13,587 nucleotides of DNA from JBAYJY01 sp041664945 (GCA_041664945.1 JBAYJY010000117.1:1-13587), one strand, 5' to 3'. Positions 1-7,206 are shown, counted from the first letter of the stretch. Made by a program: numbers and translations. Notes: generated by a model from the sequence alone, not told the origin.

Positions 1-1383
1 AAGAATCTGATGGATGAAGCAGTCAAAGGCGGGGCCGAATTTGCTGACGTGCGGTGCGGAAACGGCGCCTCGACGATTATCGAAGTTCAGGACGGAAAAG
101 TGGACAAAGTGCATTCATCGCGCGGCTGCTCAATAGGCGTGCGAGTTCTCACCGACGGAGCGTGGGGTTTCGCCACAACCTATGCTACTGATGAGGGGTC
201 GGCGCGAAAATGCCTGAAGGAAGCGCTTGACGGCGCAAAGACCGCAGCTCCGCATGTGATTGAGAAGGCGTCTGTCGCTCGGGTCGAACCGGTGACGGCG
301 CAGGTTGCGACCCGCGTCACTCGCCGGCCTGATGCAGTTCCGATCGCCGATAAGGTTAAGACGGTTTTTGAGTTCGAGCGTTCCGCGCGCGATTACGATG
401 TTCACGTTAAAAATACGCGCACGAATTACTCCGACGGAGTGAACATGACGCGCGTAGCGAATACATACGGAACTTTCATTGAAACTGAAACGATAAGAAC
501 AAGGATAGCGGTGCGGGCTGTCGCGAGTGACGGCGATAAGAGGCAGTCGGGATACGAAAGCGTTGGGAGGCTTGAGGGATTCGAGCTGATCGAGCGGACG
601 AAACCTGAGGAAGTCGGCGCCGCTGCTGCGCGGCGCGCGGTGGATTTGCTTTCTGCGCGGCCTGCTCCGGCTGGCGAATTCCCGATCATTTTCGACCACA
701 CCGTCACCGGCCTGTTCGCGCACGAGGTTTTCGGGCACAACGCGGAGGCGGACCTTGTGTGGTCCGGCGAATCGATCATCGCTGACAAAATGGGGCAACA
801 GATCGGCTCAGAGCTTGTGAATATTATCGACGACTCGACGATCGAGGGCGCGTGGGGATCGTATTATTATGATTCAGAGGGCGTTCCGGCGCAGAAACGC
901 GTTTTAGTCGAGAACGGCGTGTTGAAAAGCTTCCTGCACAGTCTTGAAACTGCGGCGCGTTTCGGCGTGGCGCCGAACGGAGCGGCGCGAGCCGACGGTT
1001 CGCAGAACAGGCCGATTGTGCGCATGAGCAACACATTCATCGCGCCCGGGAAATCGACTCTCGAAGAAATGGTCTCCGGACTCGACCGCGGCATTTTGCT
1101 GAAAGGCGGCCTGAGCGGCTACGTATCGACTGAGACCGGACAGTTCACCTGCCGCGCGGCTGAAGGCTGGCTGATAAAGAACGGCAGCCTGCACGAGCGC
1201 CTGTGGGATGTTGCGGTGTCGGGAATGGTGCTCGAGGCGATAATGAACATCGACGCGGTAGGCAACGAGTTTCATCTGGCGTCGCCGGGCACATGCGGCA
1301 AAAACGGGCAGGGCGCCCCGGTGGACAACGGCGGCCCGCACATCCGCGTGAAGCGGCTCGTAGTCGGCGGCAGCGGGGAGTGA
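1..1383 (+). CDS. tldD: TldD-family metalloprotease (5' end outside window)
   Basis: TldD/PmbA (U62) zinc metalloprotease subunit. Known members form cytoplasmic TldD-TldE heterodimers that trim unfolded or ribosomally made peptides. The frame is already open at base 1 (Lys-Asn-Leu before the ATG at 10), so the true start is probably a few to about 20 codons upstream. Counting from the ATG at 10, the metal-binding HExxxH is at residues 238-243 (HEVFGHNAEAD). The C-terminal SPGTCGKNGQ has Cys429, which matches the third zinc ligand of TldD. These residues are missing in the non-catalytic PmbA/TldE partner, so this is the catalytic subunit. The visible 457 residues are close to the family's usual length. 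No PmbA/TldE gene follows; it may lie upstream. The gene converges on the next one and is followed by repeat-rich DNA. Confidence 0.93.
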   Translation, partial: KNLMDEAVKGGAEFADVRCGNGASTIIEVQDGKVDKVHSSRGCSIGVRVLTDGAWGFATTYATDEGSARKCLKEALDGAKTAAPHVIEKASVARVEPVTAQVATRVTRRPDAVPIADKVKTVFEFERSARDYDVHVKNTRTNYSDGVNMTRVANTYGTFIETETIRTRIAVRAVASDGDKRQSGYESVGRLEGFELIERTKPEEVGAAAARRAVDLLSARPAPAGEFPIIFDHTVTGLFAHEVFGHNAEADLVWSGESIIADKMGQQIGSELVNIIDDSTIEGAWGSYYYDSEGVPAQKRVLVENGVLKSFLHSLETAARFGVAPNGAARADGSQNRPIVRMSNTFIAPGKSTLEEMVSGLDRGILLKGGLSGYVSTETGQFTCRAAEGWLIKNGSLHERLWDVAVSGMVLEAIMNIDAVGNEFHLASPGTCGKNGQGAPVDNGGPHIRVKRLVVGGSGE

Positions 1384-1389
1384 AAAGAC

Positions 1390-1424
1390 GGTAACTGGGG
1401 ATTGGTAACTGGTAGCTGGGATTG
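1390..1424. repeat. degenerate heptamer tandem repeat
   Basis: Just after the tldD stop, five units of about 7 bp follow one another: GGTAACT, GGGGATT, GGTAACT, GGTAGCT and GGGATT (one base short), then GG. Short heptamer arrays of the (G/T)GGTAA(C/T)T type are known in intergenic DNA of several bacteria, but I cannot assign this one to a named family. No function is evident. Confidence 0.6.
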
Positions 1425-1486
1425 GAATGACGCAGGCGATCAAAAATATTTTTAAACAATATTACCGACGGCTTTTAGTCAATTAA

Positions 1487-1512
1487 GACTCCTCGCTTCG
1501 CTCGGAATTACA
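1487..1512. repeat. possible dispersed intergenic element (CCTCGCTTCGCTCGG core)
   Basis: A GC-rich, near-palindromic word, CCTCGCTTCGCTCGGAATTA, sits inside otherwise AT-rich intergenic DNA. From memory, this kind of word recurs between genes in many unrelated bacterial genomes. Only one copy is present here, so the call rests on recognition. A 12-bp palindrome AAAAATATTTTT lies upstream at 1442-1453; neither forms a convincing terminator. Confidence 0.3.
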
Positions 1513-1542
1513 AATAAATGGAATGCTCAAATATATGGAATA

Positions 1543-1562
1543 GGGCACAGCATGCTGTGCCC
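1543..1562. repeat. 20-bp perfect palindrome, dispersed copy 1
   Basis: GGGCACAGCATGCTGTGCCC is a perfect 20-bp palindrome in the gap between the convergent tldD and PEP/pyruvate-binding genes. Related copies lie at 1589-1608 and 7420-7438. No T-run follows it on either strand, so it does not look like a simple rho-independent terminator. It behaves like a REP-type intergenic element. Confidence 0.8.
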
Positions 1563-1581
1563 CTACGAGATGACAAATTTA

Positions 1582-1615
1582 CGTAGTAGAGCGCATCATG
1601 CTGTGCCCTACTACG
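1582..1615. repeat. imperfect 34-bp inverted repeat, dispersed palindrome copy 2
   Basis: Outer arms CGTAGTAG (1582-1589) and CTACTACG (1608-1615) enclose a decayed copy of the 20-bp palindrome (1589-1608). The copy has three mismatches, all in its left half. It lies 37 bp beyond the stop of the minus-strand gene ending at 1652, so it would be transcribed as a hairpin at the 3' end of that message. It has no U-tract. Confidence 0.7.
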
Positions 1616-1651
1616 AATAACAGCGCCATACGAAACCCCAAATGCGCCACA

Positions 1652-4285
1652 TTACTGCGGCGGGCTGGCGATTTTGTCTTCGAGGTAGCAGAGAACGCGC
1701 TGGTTGATAGCGTTCGAATTCAATTTCAGGACGCGTTCATAGGGAATCATTGATGTATTGATGACACGGACTATATGGGAAAGTTCGGTGTTCGGAACAA
1801 GTTCCGTTAACACATTAGGCGACTGCATAAGGAACGTTTCGTTAATGACGTTGAATTCGCGTCCTGGGAAGAGGCCGAGATAGAGAATGTCCGCTTCGAC
1901 GAGGTCGTTAAAGAAGTGAGTGCCGAGCGAGATATCCGGAACAAGATTATCATTCATGGCGACAATTTCGCACAGAATGGAAACGGTGTTGATTTCAGCG
2001 AATGAGACGGGGACGCCGAGCGCCGGCATGGCGGAACCCCAACGGCCGGGGCCGATCAGCATGCGCGTGTTCGATTTTTTCAATTCCTCGTGGTGCATGA
2101 GTTTGCCGATGAGGCGCGCGGCGGCGTACCTCTGTTCCATCGGCAGAACGCCGTAGACAGTCGGAACAACATAGATAATCCAGTCTACATTTACGACTTT
2201 GCTCTGGCCGATGACAGGCCCGTTCGATTCGACGATCAGATCGACATCGGCGATTTTAGCCGGCGGTTCGTATATCGGCCCGTAGCCTCGCATTTGAAGA
2301 GGGCGGCATTGAAGCAGATTGATTTTATACTTCCCGTCCTCTATGAAATTCGCCGTGAATTCGGTGTCCACATTGTAATTGTAAGCTTTTTCAATCGTAT
2401 GAAGCATGTCGCGCATGTCGTTGACGAATTCAGTTTCCTTGAGTAGTTTGTCGAATGTCAACACGAGGGAATCGGGGTTTTTATTCCCGGATCTCGCAGC
2501 CGCGCGTTCGACTTCCAGGTCGCGCGAAGCGAACATATCGATAGGAATAAGCGGTTTTTCAATGGTAATATCGGAAAAATACGCTGAGTTGAGCTGATTC
2601 GAATCGAGGTCTATGACGTCGACCTTGCGTTGTGCGAATTTGCGGACCTTGTCTAAATCGGATTCAGGGCGCATTTCGGGCGCGTTGAGGGCGACAACGC
2701 GCGTGTAATCGTCGTCCGCGCGATCGACTGCGCGAGTGCCGAGTCCGAAAACGAGGCGCAGCATTCCCGAGTCCGGGTCGATCTGCGTGTTCCAAACATA
2801 AGGATTGTAGGAATAGCCGACGCCGGCCACCTGCGGATAGAATAGGCGTTTATGCATGGCGCCAGAGACGCGTTGGACGAGAAGCGCCATCTGTTCGTCG
2901 CGGTCGAGCAATCCGCGCCGCGCGCGGTAGGAGAGCGCCTTTTCGCTCATCGTGCTCGCGTAGATCGTGCGCACGGCGGAGAGAAAGTCCTCGAGCCTCT
3001 TGTCGCGCGAACCCTGATTGGCGCAGAAAACGCTTTCGTATTTTCCGGAGAACGCGTTGCCGTAGTTGTCCTCGAGCAGCGAACTCGACCGGACGATGAC
3101 CGGCGACTGTCCGTAGTAGTCGAGCATGTCTGAAAACTGCTGTCGGATTTCGGGCGGAAAATCGCCGGTGAGCATTCTGCGTCGCGCCTCGTCGGAGCCT
3201 TCGAGGAATTTATCGCTTTCCTTCTGGCGTTCCATGAAATACCAGTTTCCGTTGCGAACGATGAAAGTATAAAAAATATCGGAGCCGATATAGAAGGAAT
3301 CGTGAGGTTCGAGAAGGTCGTCCCAGCGGGCGTTTGATTTATGAAGAATAGCGCGGGCGATGAGCATGCCGACGGATTTGCCGCCGATCAGGCCTGTGCC
3401 GACCATGCGTTTTCTGATATTCAGCACATCAGCGAGAGTGAAATATTTCTCTGCGAGTTGAAGAACGCGCTCGTCGCGCGAAATGATCATTCGGAGAGTC
3501 AGTTTGAAATACTCCTGAGCCTCGGAGGCGGAGCGCTGAACGCAGATGTCGGGTTCGAGATACTCGCGGGCCTCCATGAAAACGCGGTTGCTGAAGCCGA
3601 GCCTGCTCTCAGGCGATTCGAGGTTCGGGCGCGGAACGGACATCATAATTTCCGAGATAGTGGCGCTTTCGGTGACCGGCACGAAGCGGCCTTCGTATAG
3701 CTTGTGTAGCATGTACATTGTGGGCGAGTGCCGCTGTTGCACCTTCAGCGGATGCAGATAGAGAGAGCCTTTGTGGCGGAATACGTCGATGACGACCTGA
3801 GCGGTGTCCTGAATCGGCATGACGGCGTCGTTGGAATGCTGGCCGCGAAGCAGCGGGAAATAAGCGATCGCCTCGACATCGAAAAGGAAAGGGCAGGTTA
3901 GCATAAAGAAATTGCCGAGCATCTGGTCGCTGTACCAGTGCATGGCGAGGTCTGAGAGGCAGTCGAAGATGAAGAAAGCGCCGCGTCCGGCTTTTCTGAT
4001 GACTTTATGGACGTCGGCGATGAACATCTCGAACCCTTTGTCGGGGCTTAATTCATATACCTCGGCGCCGCAATCATCGGAAACTAACAGTTCGTGTTTC
4101 GCGAAACGGAAGTAAACGATCTTGCGGCCTCTGACGCGCGCGCTTTCGCAGTAGGGTTTCAGGAGAAACGAAAGATCGTCCATATTGTCCAACTGCCAGA
4201 CGATGTTGTCGCCTGGAATCAGGCCTTTAAGCATAGTGTCGAGGCCGGGAAGTCCGGTGCTCAGTTGAGAGTCCACCTGCGCCAT
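1652..4285 (-). CDS. PEP/pyruvate-binding (PPDK_N-type ATP-grasp) protein with degenerate KaiC-like N-terminus
   Basis: An 877-residue cytoplasmic protein. Residues about 8-200 resemble a KaiC/RecA-like ATPase: STGLPGLDTMLKGLIPGD matches the start of KaiC domains, but the Walker A lysine motif is replaced by NIVWQLDN, so this domain probably does not hydrolyse ATP. Residues about 295-665 are the PEP/pyruvate-binding ATP-grasp domain of PEP synthase and pyruvate phosphate dikinase: GGKSVGM at 301-307, and VIVRSSSLLEDNYGNAFSGK at 396-415. The last 200 residues carry GPGRWGS (745-751) and LGTHFFNDLVEA (787-798). I see no swivelling phosphohistidine domain and no C-terminal PEP-binding barrel, so it is not a complete PEP synthase. 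From memory, similar fusions occur in other bacteria, with unknown substrate; a regulatory or phosphotransfer role is inference. The start is supported by a GAGG Shine-Dalgarno 8 bases upstream. Confidence 0.85.
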   Translation of the reverse strand: MAQVDSQLSTGLPGLDTMLKGLIPGDNIVWQLDNMDDLSFLLKPYCESARVRGRKIVYFRFAKHELLVSDDCGAEVYELSPDKGFEMFIADVHKVIRKAGRGAFFIFDCLSDLAMHWYSDQMLGNFFMLTCPFLFDVEAIAYFPLLRGQHSNDAVMPIQDTAQVVIDVFRHKGSLYLHPLKVQQRHSPTMYMLHKLYEGRFVPVTESATISEIMMSVPRPNLESPESRLGFSNRVFMEAREYLEPDICVQRSASEAQEYFKLTLRMIISRDERVLQLAEKYFTLADVLNIRKRMVGTGLIGGKSVGMLIARAILHKSNARWDDLLEPHDSFYIGSDIFYTFIVRNGNWYFMERQKESDKFLEGSDEARRRMLTGDFPPEIRQQFSDMLDYYGQSPVIVRSSSLLEDNYGNAFSGKYESVFCANQGSRDKRLEDFLSAVRTIYASTMSEKALSYRARRGLLDRDEQMALLVQRVSGAMHKRLFYPQVAGVGYSYNPYVWNTQIDPDSGMLRLVFGLGTRAVDRADDDYTRVVALNAPEMRPESDLDKVRKFAQRKVDVIDLDSNQLNSAYFSDITIEKPLIPIDMFASRDLEVERAAARSGNKNPDSLVLTFDKLLKETEFVNDMRDMLHTIEKAYNYNVDTEFTANFIEDGKYKINLLQCRPLQMRGYGPIYEPPAKIADVDLIVESNGPVIGQSKVVNVDWIIYVVPTVYGVLPMEQRYAAARLIGKLMHHEELKKSNTRMLIGPGRWGSAMPALGVPVSFAEINTVSILCEIVAMNDNLVPDISLGTHFFNDLVEADILYLGLFPGREFNVINETFLMQSPNVLTELVPNTELSHIVRVINTSMIPYERVLKLNSNAINQRVLCYLEDKIASPPQ

Positions 4286-4300
4286 GATATTACCTCATTC

Positions 4301-4316
4301 CGATTCAGTCGAATCG
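4301..4316 (-). other. small hairpin in the 5' leader of the PEP/pyruvate-binding gene
   Basis: CGATTC-AGTC-GAATCG gives a 6-bp stem with a 4-base loop, just upstream of the Shine-Dalgarno in the roughly 65-base leader. It may affect translation or may be chance. Confidence 0.3.
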
Positions 4317-4357
4317 CCGCGGAAAAGGCGGCCGATATATTGAAAGTAATTTCTCTA

Positions 4358-4386
4358 ATCATATAAAAAACGGGCGGGTGTTACAA
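4358..4386 (-). promoter_or_regulatory. sigma70-like promoter for the PEP/pyruvate-binding gene
   Basis: Read on the minus strand: -35 TTGTAA (4381-4386), a 17-base spacer, and -10 TATGAT (4358-4363). Transcription would begin near 4351, giving a leader of about 65 bases before the ATG at 4285. The -35 box starts only 4 bp beyond the upstream terminator hairpin. Confidence 0.6.
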
Positions 4387-4390
4387 CAAC

Positions 4391-4422
4391 GAAAACGGCC
4401 GGACTTTCGCCCGGCCGTTTTT
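4391..4422 (-). terminator. rho-independent terminator of gdhA
   Basis: A perfect 11-bp stem (4392-4402 paired with 4411-4421) with an 8-base loop. The stem core is CGGCCGG/CCGGCCG, flanked by A4 and T5 so that a U-run follows on either strand. It begins 30 bp after the gdhA stop. It should separate gdhA from the next gene on the same strand, which has its own promoter. Confidence 0.85.
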
Positions 4423-4451
4423 GATGAATTGCTGTGCCGTCTTCCGGCAAA

Positions 4452-5792
4452 TTAAACTACGCCCTGATCGAGCATAGCGTCGGCGACTTTGAGGAAACCG
4501 GCGATGTTCGCGCCGGCGATATAGTTGTCTTTCATTCCGTATTCGTCATTCGCCGCGAGGCAGGCTTCGTGGATGCGAACCATGATGCCGAGCAGTTTCG
4601 CGTCGACTTCGTTGCTGTCCCAGCTCATGCGCATGCTGTTCTGAGCCATTTCGAGACCGCTTGTGGCCACGCCGCCGGCGTTTGCGGCTTTGCCCGGCCC
4701 GAAGAGGACTTTGCTGTCGAGGAAAACTTTTGCGGCGCCCGGAGTGCAGGGCATGTTCGCGCCTTCGCCGACGCAGATACAGCCGTTCTTCACGAGCTTC
4801 TTCGCCGCTTCTTCGTCCAGTTCGTTCTGAGTCGCGCAGGGAAGGGCGATGTCGCACTTCAGATCCCATGCGCTGCCTGAAGCATTGTAATCGCAGGAGA
4901 ACTTATCAGCATATTCCTTAATTCTGCCGCGCTTTACATTCTTGAGGTCTTTAACGAATTCAAGCTTCTCGCCGCAAATGCCCTTCGGATCGCAGATAAC
5001 GCCGTTCGAGTCGGAGAAACAAACAACTTTCGCGCCGAGATCGTTGGCTTTCTGCGCAGCGTACTGAGCGACATTGCCGGAGCCGCTGATCGCGACTGTT
5101 TTGCCATCGAAGCTCTCGCCGCGCGTTCTCATCATTTCCTGGCAGAAATAAACCAGTCCGTAGCCGGTCGCTTCCGGGCGAATCAGACTTCCGCCCCATG
5201 CCAGGCCTTTTCCGGTCAGAACGCCGGTGAACTCGTTGCGCAGGCGTTTGTACTGTCCGAACATGAAACCGATTTCCCGGCCTCCGACGCCGATGTCGCC
5301 GGCCGGGACGTCTGTGTCAGGACCGATATGTCTCTGCAACTCAGTCATGAAAGACTGGCAGAAGTGCATTACTTCGTTGTTGGACTTGCCCTTGGGGTCG
5401 AAATCCGAGCCGCCCTTGCCGCCGCCCATCGGGAGCGTTGTCAGGCTGTTCTTGAAGACCTGCTCGAATCCCAGGAACTTAAGGATGCTGAGGTTAACGG
5501 ACGGGTGAAGGCGCAGACCGCCTTTGTACGGCCCGATCGCGCTGTTGAACTCGACTCTGTAGCCGCGATTAACCTGCACTTGGCCTTTGTCGTCGACCCA
5601 CGGCACACGGAACATCAAAACGCGTTCCGGTTCCGTAATTCTTTCAAGAATCCGGTTCTCGACATAATGCGAATGCTTATCCAGCACCGGCTTGAGCGAT
5701 TCAACGACTTCGAACACAGCCTGATGGAATTCCACTTCGCCCGGATTCTTTGCAATGACCTGATCCATGAACTTCTTAACGTAATCTTTCAT
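4452..5792 (-). CDS. gdhA: NADP-type glutamate dehydrogenase
   Basis: Catalyses reversible reductive amination of 2-oxoglutarate to glutamate, linking ammonia assimilation to the TCA cycle; known family members are cytoplasmic hexamers. At 446 residues it has the usual length of the small hexameric GDHs. Substrate site: PYKGG (Lys90), FKNSLTTLPMGGGKGGSDF with Lys114 and the catalytic Lys126, and PAGDIGVGGRE with Asp166. The Rossmann fold shows GSGNVA at 237-242, followed by the VVCFSDSNG strand end (257-264); the SDS type is usual for NADP(H) enzymes. The start at 5792 fits the family's N-terminus, though its ribosome site is weak (AGG about 12 bases upstream, GGAG nearly touching the ATG). 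It has its own promoter at 5909-5937 and a strong terminator. A cluster of TTGCCG words lies around the promoter. Confidence 0.97.
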   Translation of the reverse strand: MKDYVKKFMDQVIAKNPGEVEFHQAVFEVVESLKPVLDKHSHYVENRILERITEPERVLMFRVPWVDDKGQVQVNRGYRVEFNSAIGPYKGGLRLHPSVNLSILKFLGFEQVFKNSLTTLPMGGGKGGSDFDPKGKSNNEVMHFCQSFMTELQRHIGPDTDVPAGDIGVGGREIGFMFGQYKRLRNEFTGVLTGKGLAWGGSLIRPEATGYGLVYFCQEMMRTRGESFDGKTVAISGSGNVAQYAAQKANDLGAKVVCFSDSNGVICDPKGICGEKLEFVKDLKNVKRGRIKEYADKFSCDYNASGSAWDLKCDIALPCATQNELDEEAAKKLVKNGCICVGEGANMPCTPGAAKVFLDSKVLFGPGKAANAGGVATSGLEMAQNSMRMSWDSNEVDAKLLGIMVRIHEACLAANDEYGMKDNYIAGANIAGFLKVADAMLDQGVV

Positions 5793-5844
5793 TCTCCGAC
5801 CTGCTTTCTTAAAAATTTATATTGCTTTTTTATTATTTATATTA

Positions 5845-5904
5845 TTGCCGTTACTCAACAGATTGCGCTTCCAAACGACATTCATATGTTAAATCAAACG
5901 GCAA
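5845..5904. promoter_or_regulatory. TTGCCGTT / AACGGCAA inverted repeat around the gdhA transcription start
   Basis: TTGCCGTT at 5845-5852 and its exact reverse complement AACGGCAA at 5897-5904 are separated by 44 bp. The second half-site overlaps the predicted gdhA start point (about 5902); the first lies about 50 bases into the leader. The same hexamer, TTGCCG/CGGCAA, recurs four more times in the inverted repeat at 6017-6084. It may be an operator for an unidentified regulator. No known operator was matched. Confidence 0.4.
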
Positions 5905-5908
5905 GATG

Positions 5909-5937
5909 ATAATAAATATATAATCGGATCATGTCAA
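5909..5937 (-). promoter_or_regulatory. gdhA: strong sigma70-like promoter of gdhA
   Basis: Read on the minus strand: a perfect -35 TTGACA (5932-5937), a 17-base AT-rich spacer, and -10 TATTAT (5909-5914). Transcription would start near 5902, giving an AT-rich leader of about 110 bases. Confidence 0.75.
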
Positions 5938-6016
5938 GCTTATAATTGAAAAAACCATGATATAAGAGCATAATTTAGTGTAATAGAGCGCTATAGCATA
6001 TATTAGTCACGGTTAA

Positions 6017-6084
6017 CGCATTCGGCAACATTGCCGTTAAAACGGTAATATATAGCTGTTTATACGGCAATATTGCCGAATGCG
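6017..6084. repeat. long inverted repeat with 21-bp arms in the gdhA-cyclase gap
   Basis: The left arm 6017-6037 and right arm 6064-6084 are reverse complements over 21 bp with one mismatch; in a minus-strand transcript this mismatch becomes a G-U pair. The loop is 26 bases, and a bulge would allow four further pairs (6038-6041 with 6059-6062). Each arm itself contains CGGCAA and TTGCCG. No direct repeats flank it and no T-run follows, so it fits neither an insertion-element remnant nor a classical terminator. It may be a structured RNA or a paired operator. Confidence 0.75.
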
Positions 6085-6426
6085 AAGGGTTGTTCTGCTT
6101 GTCAATATTTCCTGGGAATATATTTATGCAAATGATTTCCTGATTACGATCTACTCCCAGGAATTGAAAAATAATCCCAAAATCCGCTATTAAGATTGCG
6201 ACATACCATGTCGCTTTCATAGCAGGCGACATGACACATATGCTTATAAAGCGGGCCGAGCCACCGCGTTCATTAGCGCATTTCAAAATGGAGTAACTTC
6301 TGCGCAACAGCGTACTAATCTGCTTGCGCACTATAATTTCGTCTGATAGAATTCACTTTCAGTTGGTTTTTATAATAATAATCGGGTGGGATAATTCATA
6401 GTCAATTTCATAAGCAGGAGCCGTAT
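6085..6426. other. gene-free, AT-rich structured region upstream of the cyclase gene
   Basis: No credible gene was seen. Three further inverted repeats follow the long one. The first has 9-bp arms at 6109-6117/6155-6163 around TCCTGGGA. The second is a GCGACAT / ATGTCGC / GCGACAT trio at 6198-6204, 6208-6214 and 6226-6232, where the middle copy can pair with either neighbour. The third has TGCGCAA at 6301-6307 pairing with TTGCGCA at 6324-6330, plus three inner pairs. A TATAAT word lies at 6371-6376, but its -35 is not convincing. A good Shine-Dalgarno, AGGAG (6416-6420), ends the region. Confidence 0.5.
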
Positions 6427-7206
6427 ATGAAAAACTTTCCGGAGAATTTGAGATTTATTGATTTGTCGGCGCCGCTGGAGCATATGTCGGCGTCAGAACC
6501 GTTTCCGCCGAAGTTCAATTATTTGGATCACAGGGCGGGCGCTGAGATTCTCGGGGCGCCGGGCGGCGTTAGCGCGGATGAGTTCCCGGACGGCATAGGA
6601 CTGGCGTGGGAGGAGATTTGCGGCATCACGCATGCCGGGACGCATCTCGACGCGCCGCTTCATTTCGGGCCAACGTCGGAAGGCAAACCGTCGCGCTCGA
6701 TAGATCAGATTCCGCTTAAATGGTGTTTCGGCGACGGTGTGGTTCTAAACCTCACACATCTAAAACCGGCCGCCGAGATTACTATCGACGATCTTAAACA
6801 GGCGCTTGCGAAGATCGACTACACGCTGAAACCGTTCGATATTGTGCTGCTGAATACAGGCGCGAGCAGAAAACTCGGATCGGCTGACTATCTGACGATT
6901 CATCCGGGTGTGACGCGCGAGGCGACGCTCTGGATGATAGAGCAAGGGATAAAGATCGTTGGAACGGACGGGTACGGGTTCGACAGACCGTTCATCAACA
7001 TGCTTCAGGACCACAAGCAGGGGAAGCCGAACTCGCTATGGCCCGGCCATTTCGCGGGGCGTGAGAAGGAATACTGCCACATTGAAAAGCTGGCGAATCT
7101 CGATGCCATTCCGGTTCCGCACGGGTTCAAGGTTGCTGTGTTCCCGGTAAATGTAAAAGGCGGCACGGCGGGCTGGTGCCGGCCGGTGGCGATTGTGGCA
7201 GGGTGA
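6427..7206 (+). CDS. cyclase-family metal-dependent hydrolase (kynurenine formamidase / isatin hydrolase type)
   Basis: 259 residues with the signature HAGTHLDAPLHF at 69-80 (His69, His73, Asp75, His79), the metal site of Pfam Cyclase (PF04199). The C-terminal part also fits the family: IEKLANLDAIPVPHGF, then PVNVKGGTAGWCRPVAIV. Known members hydrolyse amides or cyclic amides, for example N-formylkynurenine (KynB) and isatin. At about 260 residues it is longer than typical KynB (near 210) and closer to isatin-hydrolase-like members. No kynurenine, tryptophan or indole gene is nearby, so the substrate cannot be assigned. There is no signal peptide, so it is likely cytoplasmic. The start is well supported by an AGGAG site a few bases upstream. 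It appears to be a single-gene unit converging on the GH3 gene. Confidence 0.9.
   Translation: MKNFPENLRFIDLSAPLEHMSASEPFPPKFNYLDHRAGAEILGAPGGVSADEFPDGIGLAWEEICGITHAGTHLDAPLHFGPTSEGKPSRSIDQIPLKWCFGDGVVLNLTHLKPAAEITIDDLKQALAKIDYTLKPFDIVLLNTGASRKLGSADYLTIHPGVTREATLWMIEQGIKIVGTDGYGFDRPFINMLQDHKQGKPNSLWPGHFAGREKEYCHIEKLANLDAIPVPHGFKVAVFPVNVKGGTAGWCRPVAIVAG

Noticed and set aside
130..798. 222-codon open frame on the minus strand opposite tldD
   Set aside because: It lies wholly antisense to a gene with clear family motifs. Its Arg- and Ser-rich, low-complexity translation is typical of a shadow frame.
1582..1615. Rho-independent terminator for the minus-strand gene ending at 1652
   Set aside because: The stem is imperfect and no T-run follows it on the minus strand; it groups better with the dispersed palindromes.
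1652..4285. Complete PEP synthase (ppsA) or pyruvate phosphate dikinase (ppdK)
   Set aside because: Only the PEP/pyruvate-binding ATP-grasp part is recognisable. The phosphohistidine motif and C-terminal PEP barrel are not seen.
5328..5909. 193-codon plus-strand frame over the 5' half and leader of gdhA
   Set aside because: Antisense to gdhA, and its 3' end is encoded by the gdhA leader and promoter. No family resemblance.
6017..6084. Inverted repeat as a MITE or insertion-sequence remnant
   Set aside because: Flanking bases (GGTTAA left, AAGGGT right) are not direct repeats, and the 26-base centre is too short for a typical MITE.
5975..6331. 118-codon open frame on the minus strand in the gdhA-cyclase gap
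   Set aside because: It runs through the long inverted repeat and other hairpins, has no recognisable domain or convincing ribosome site, and its composition looks like non-coding AT-rich DNA.
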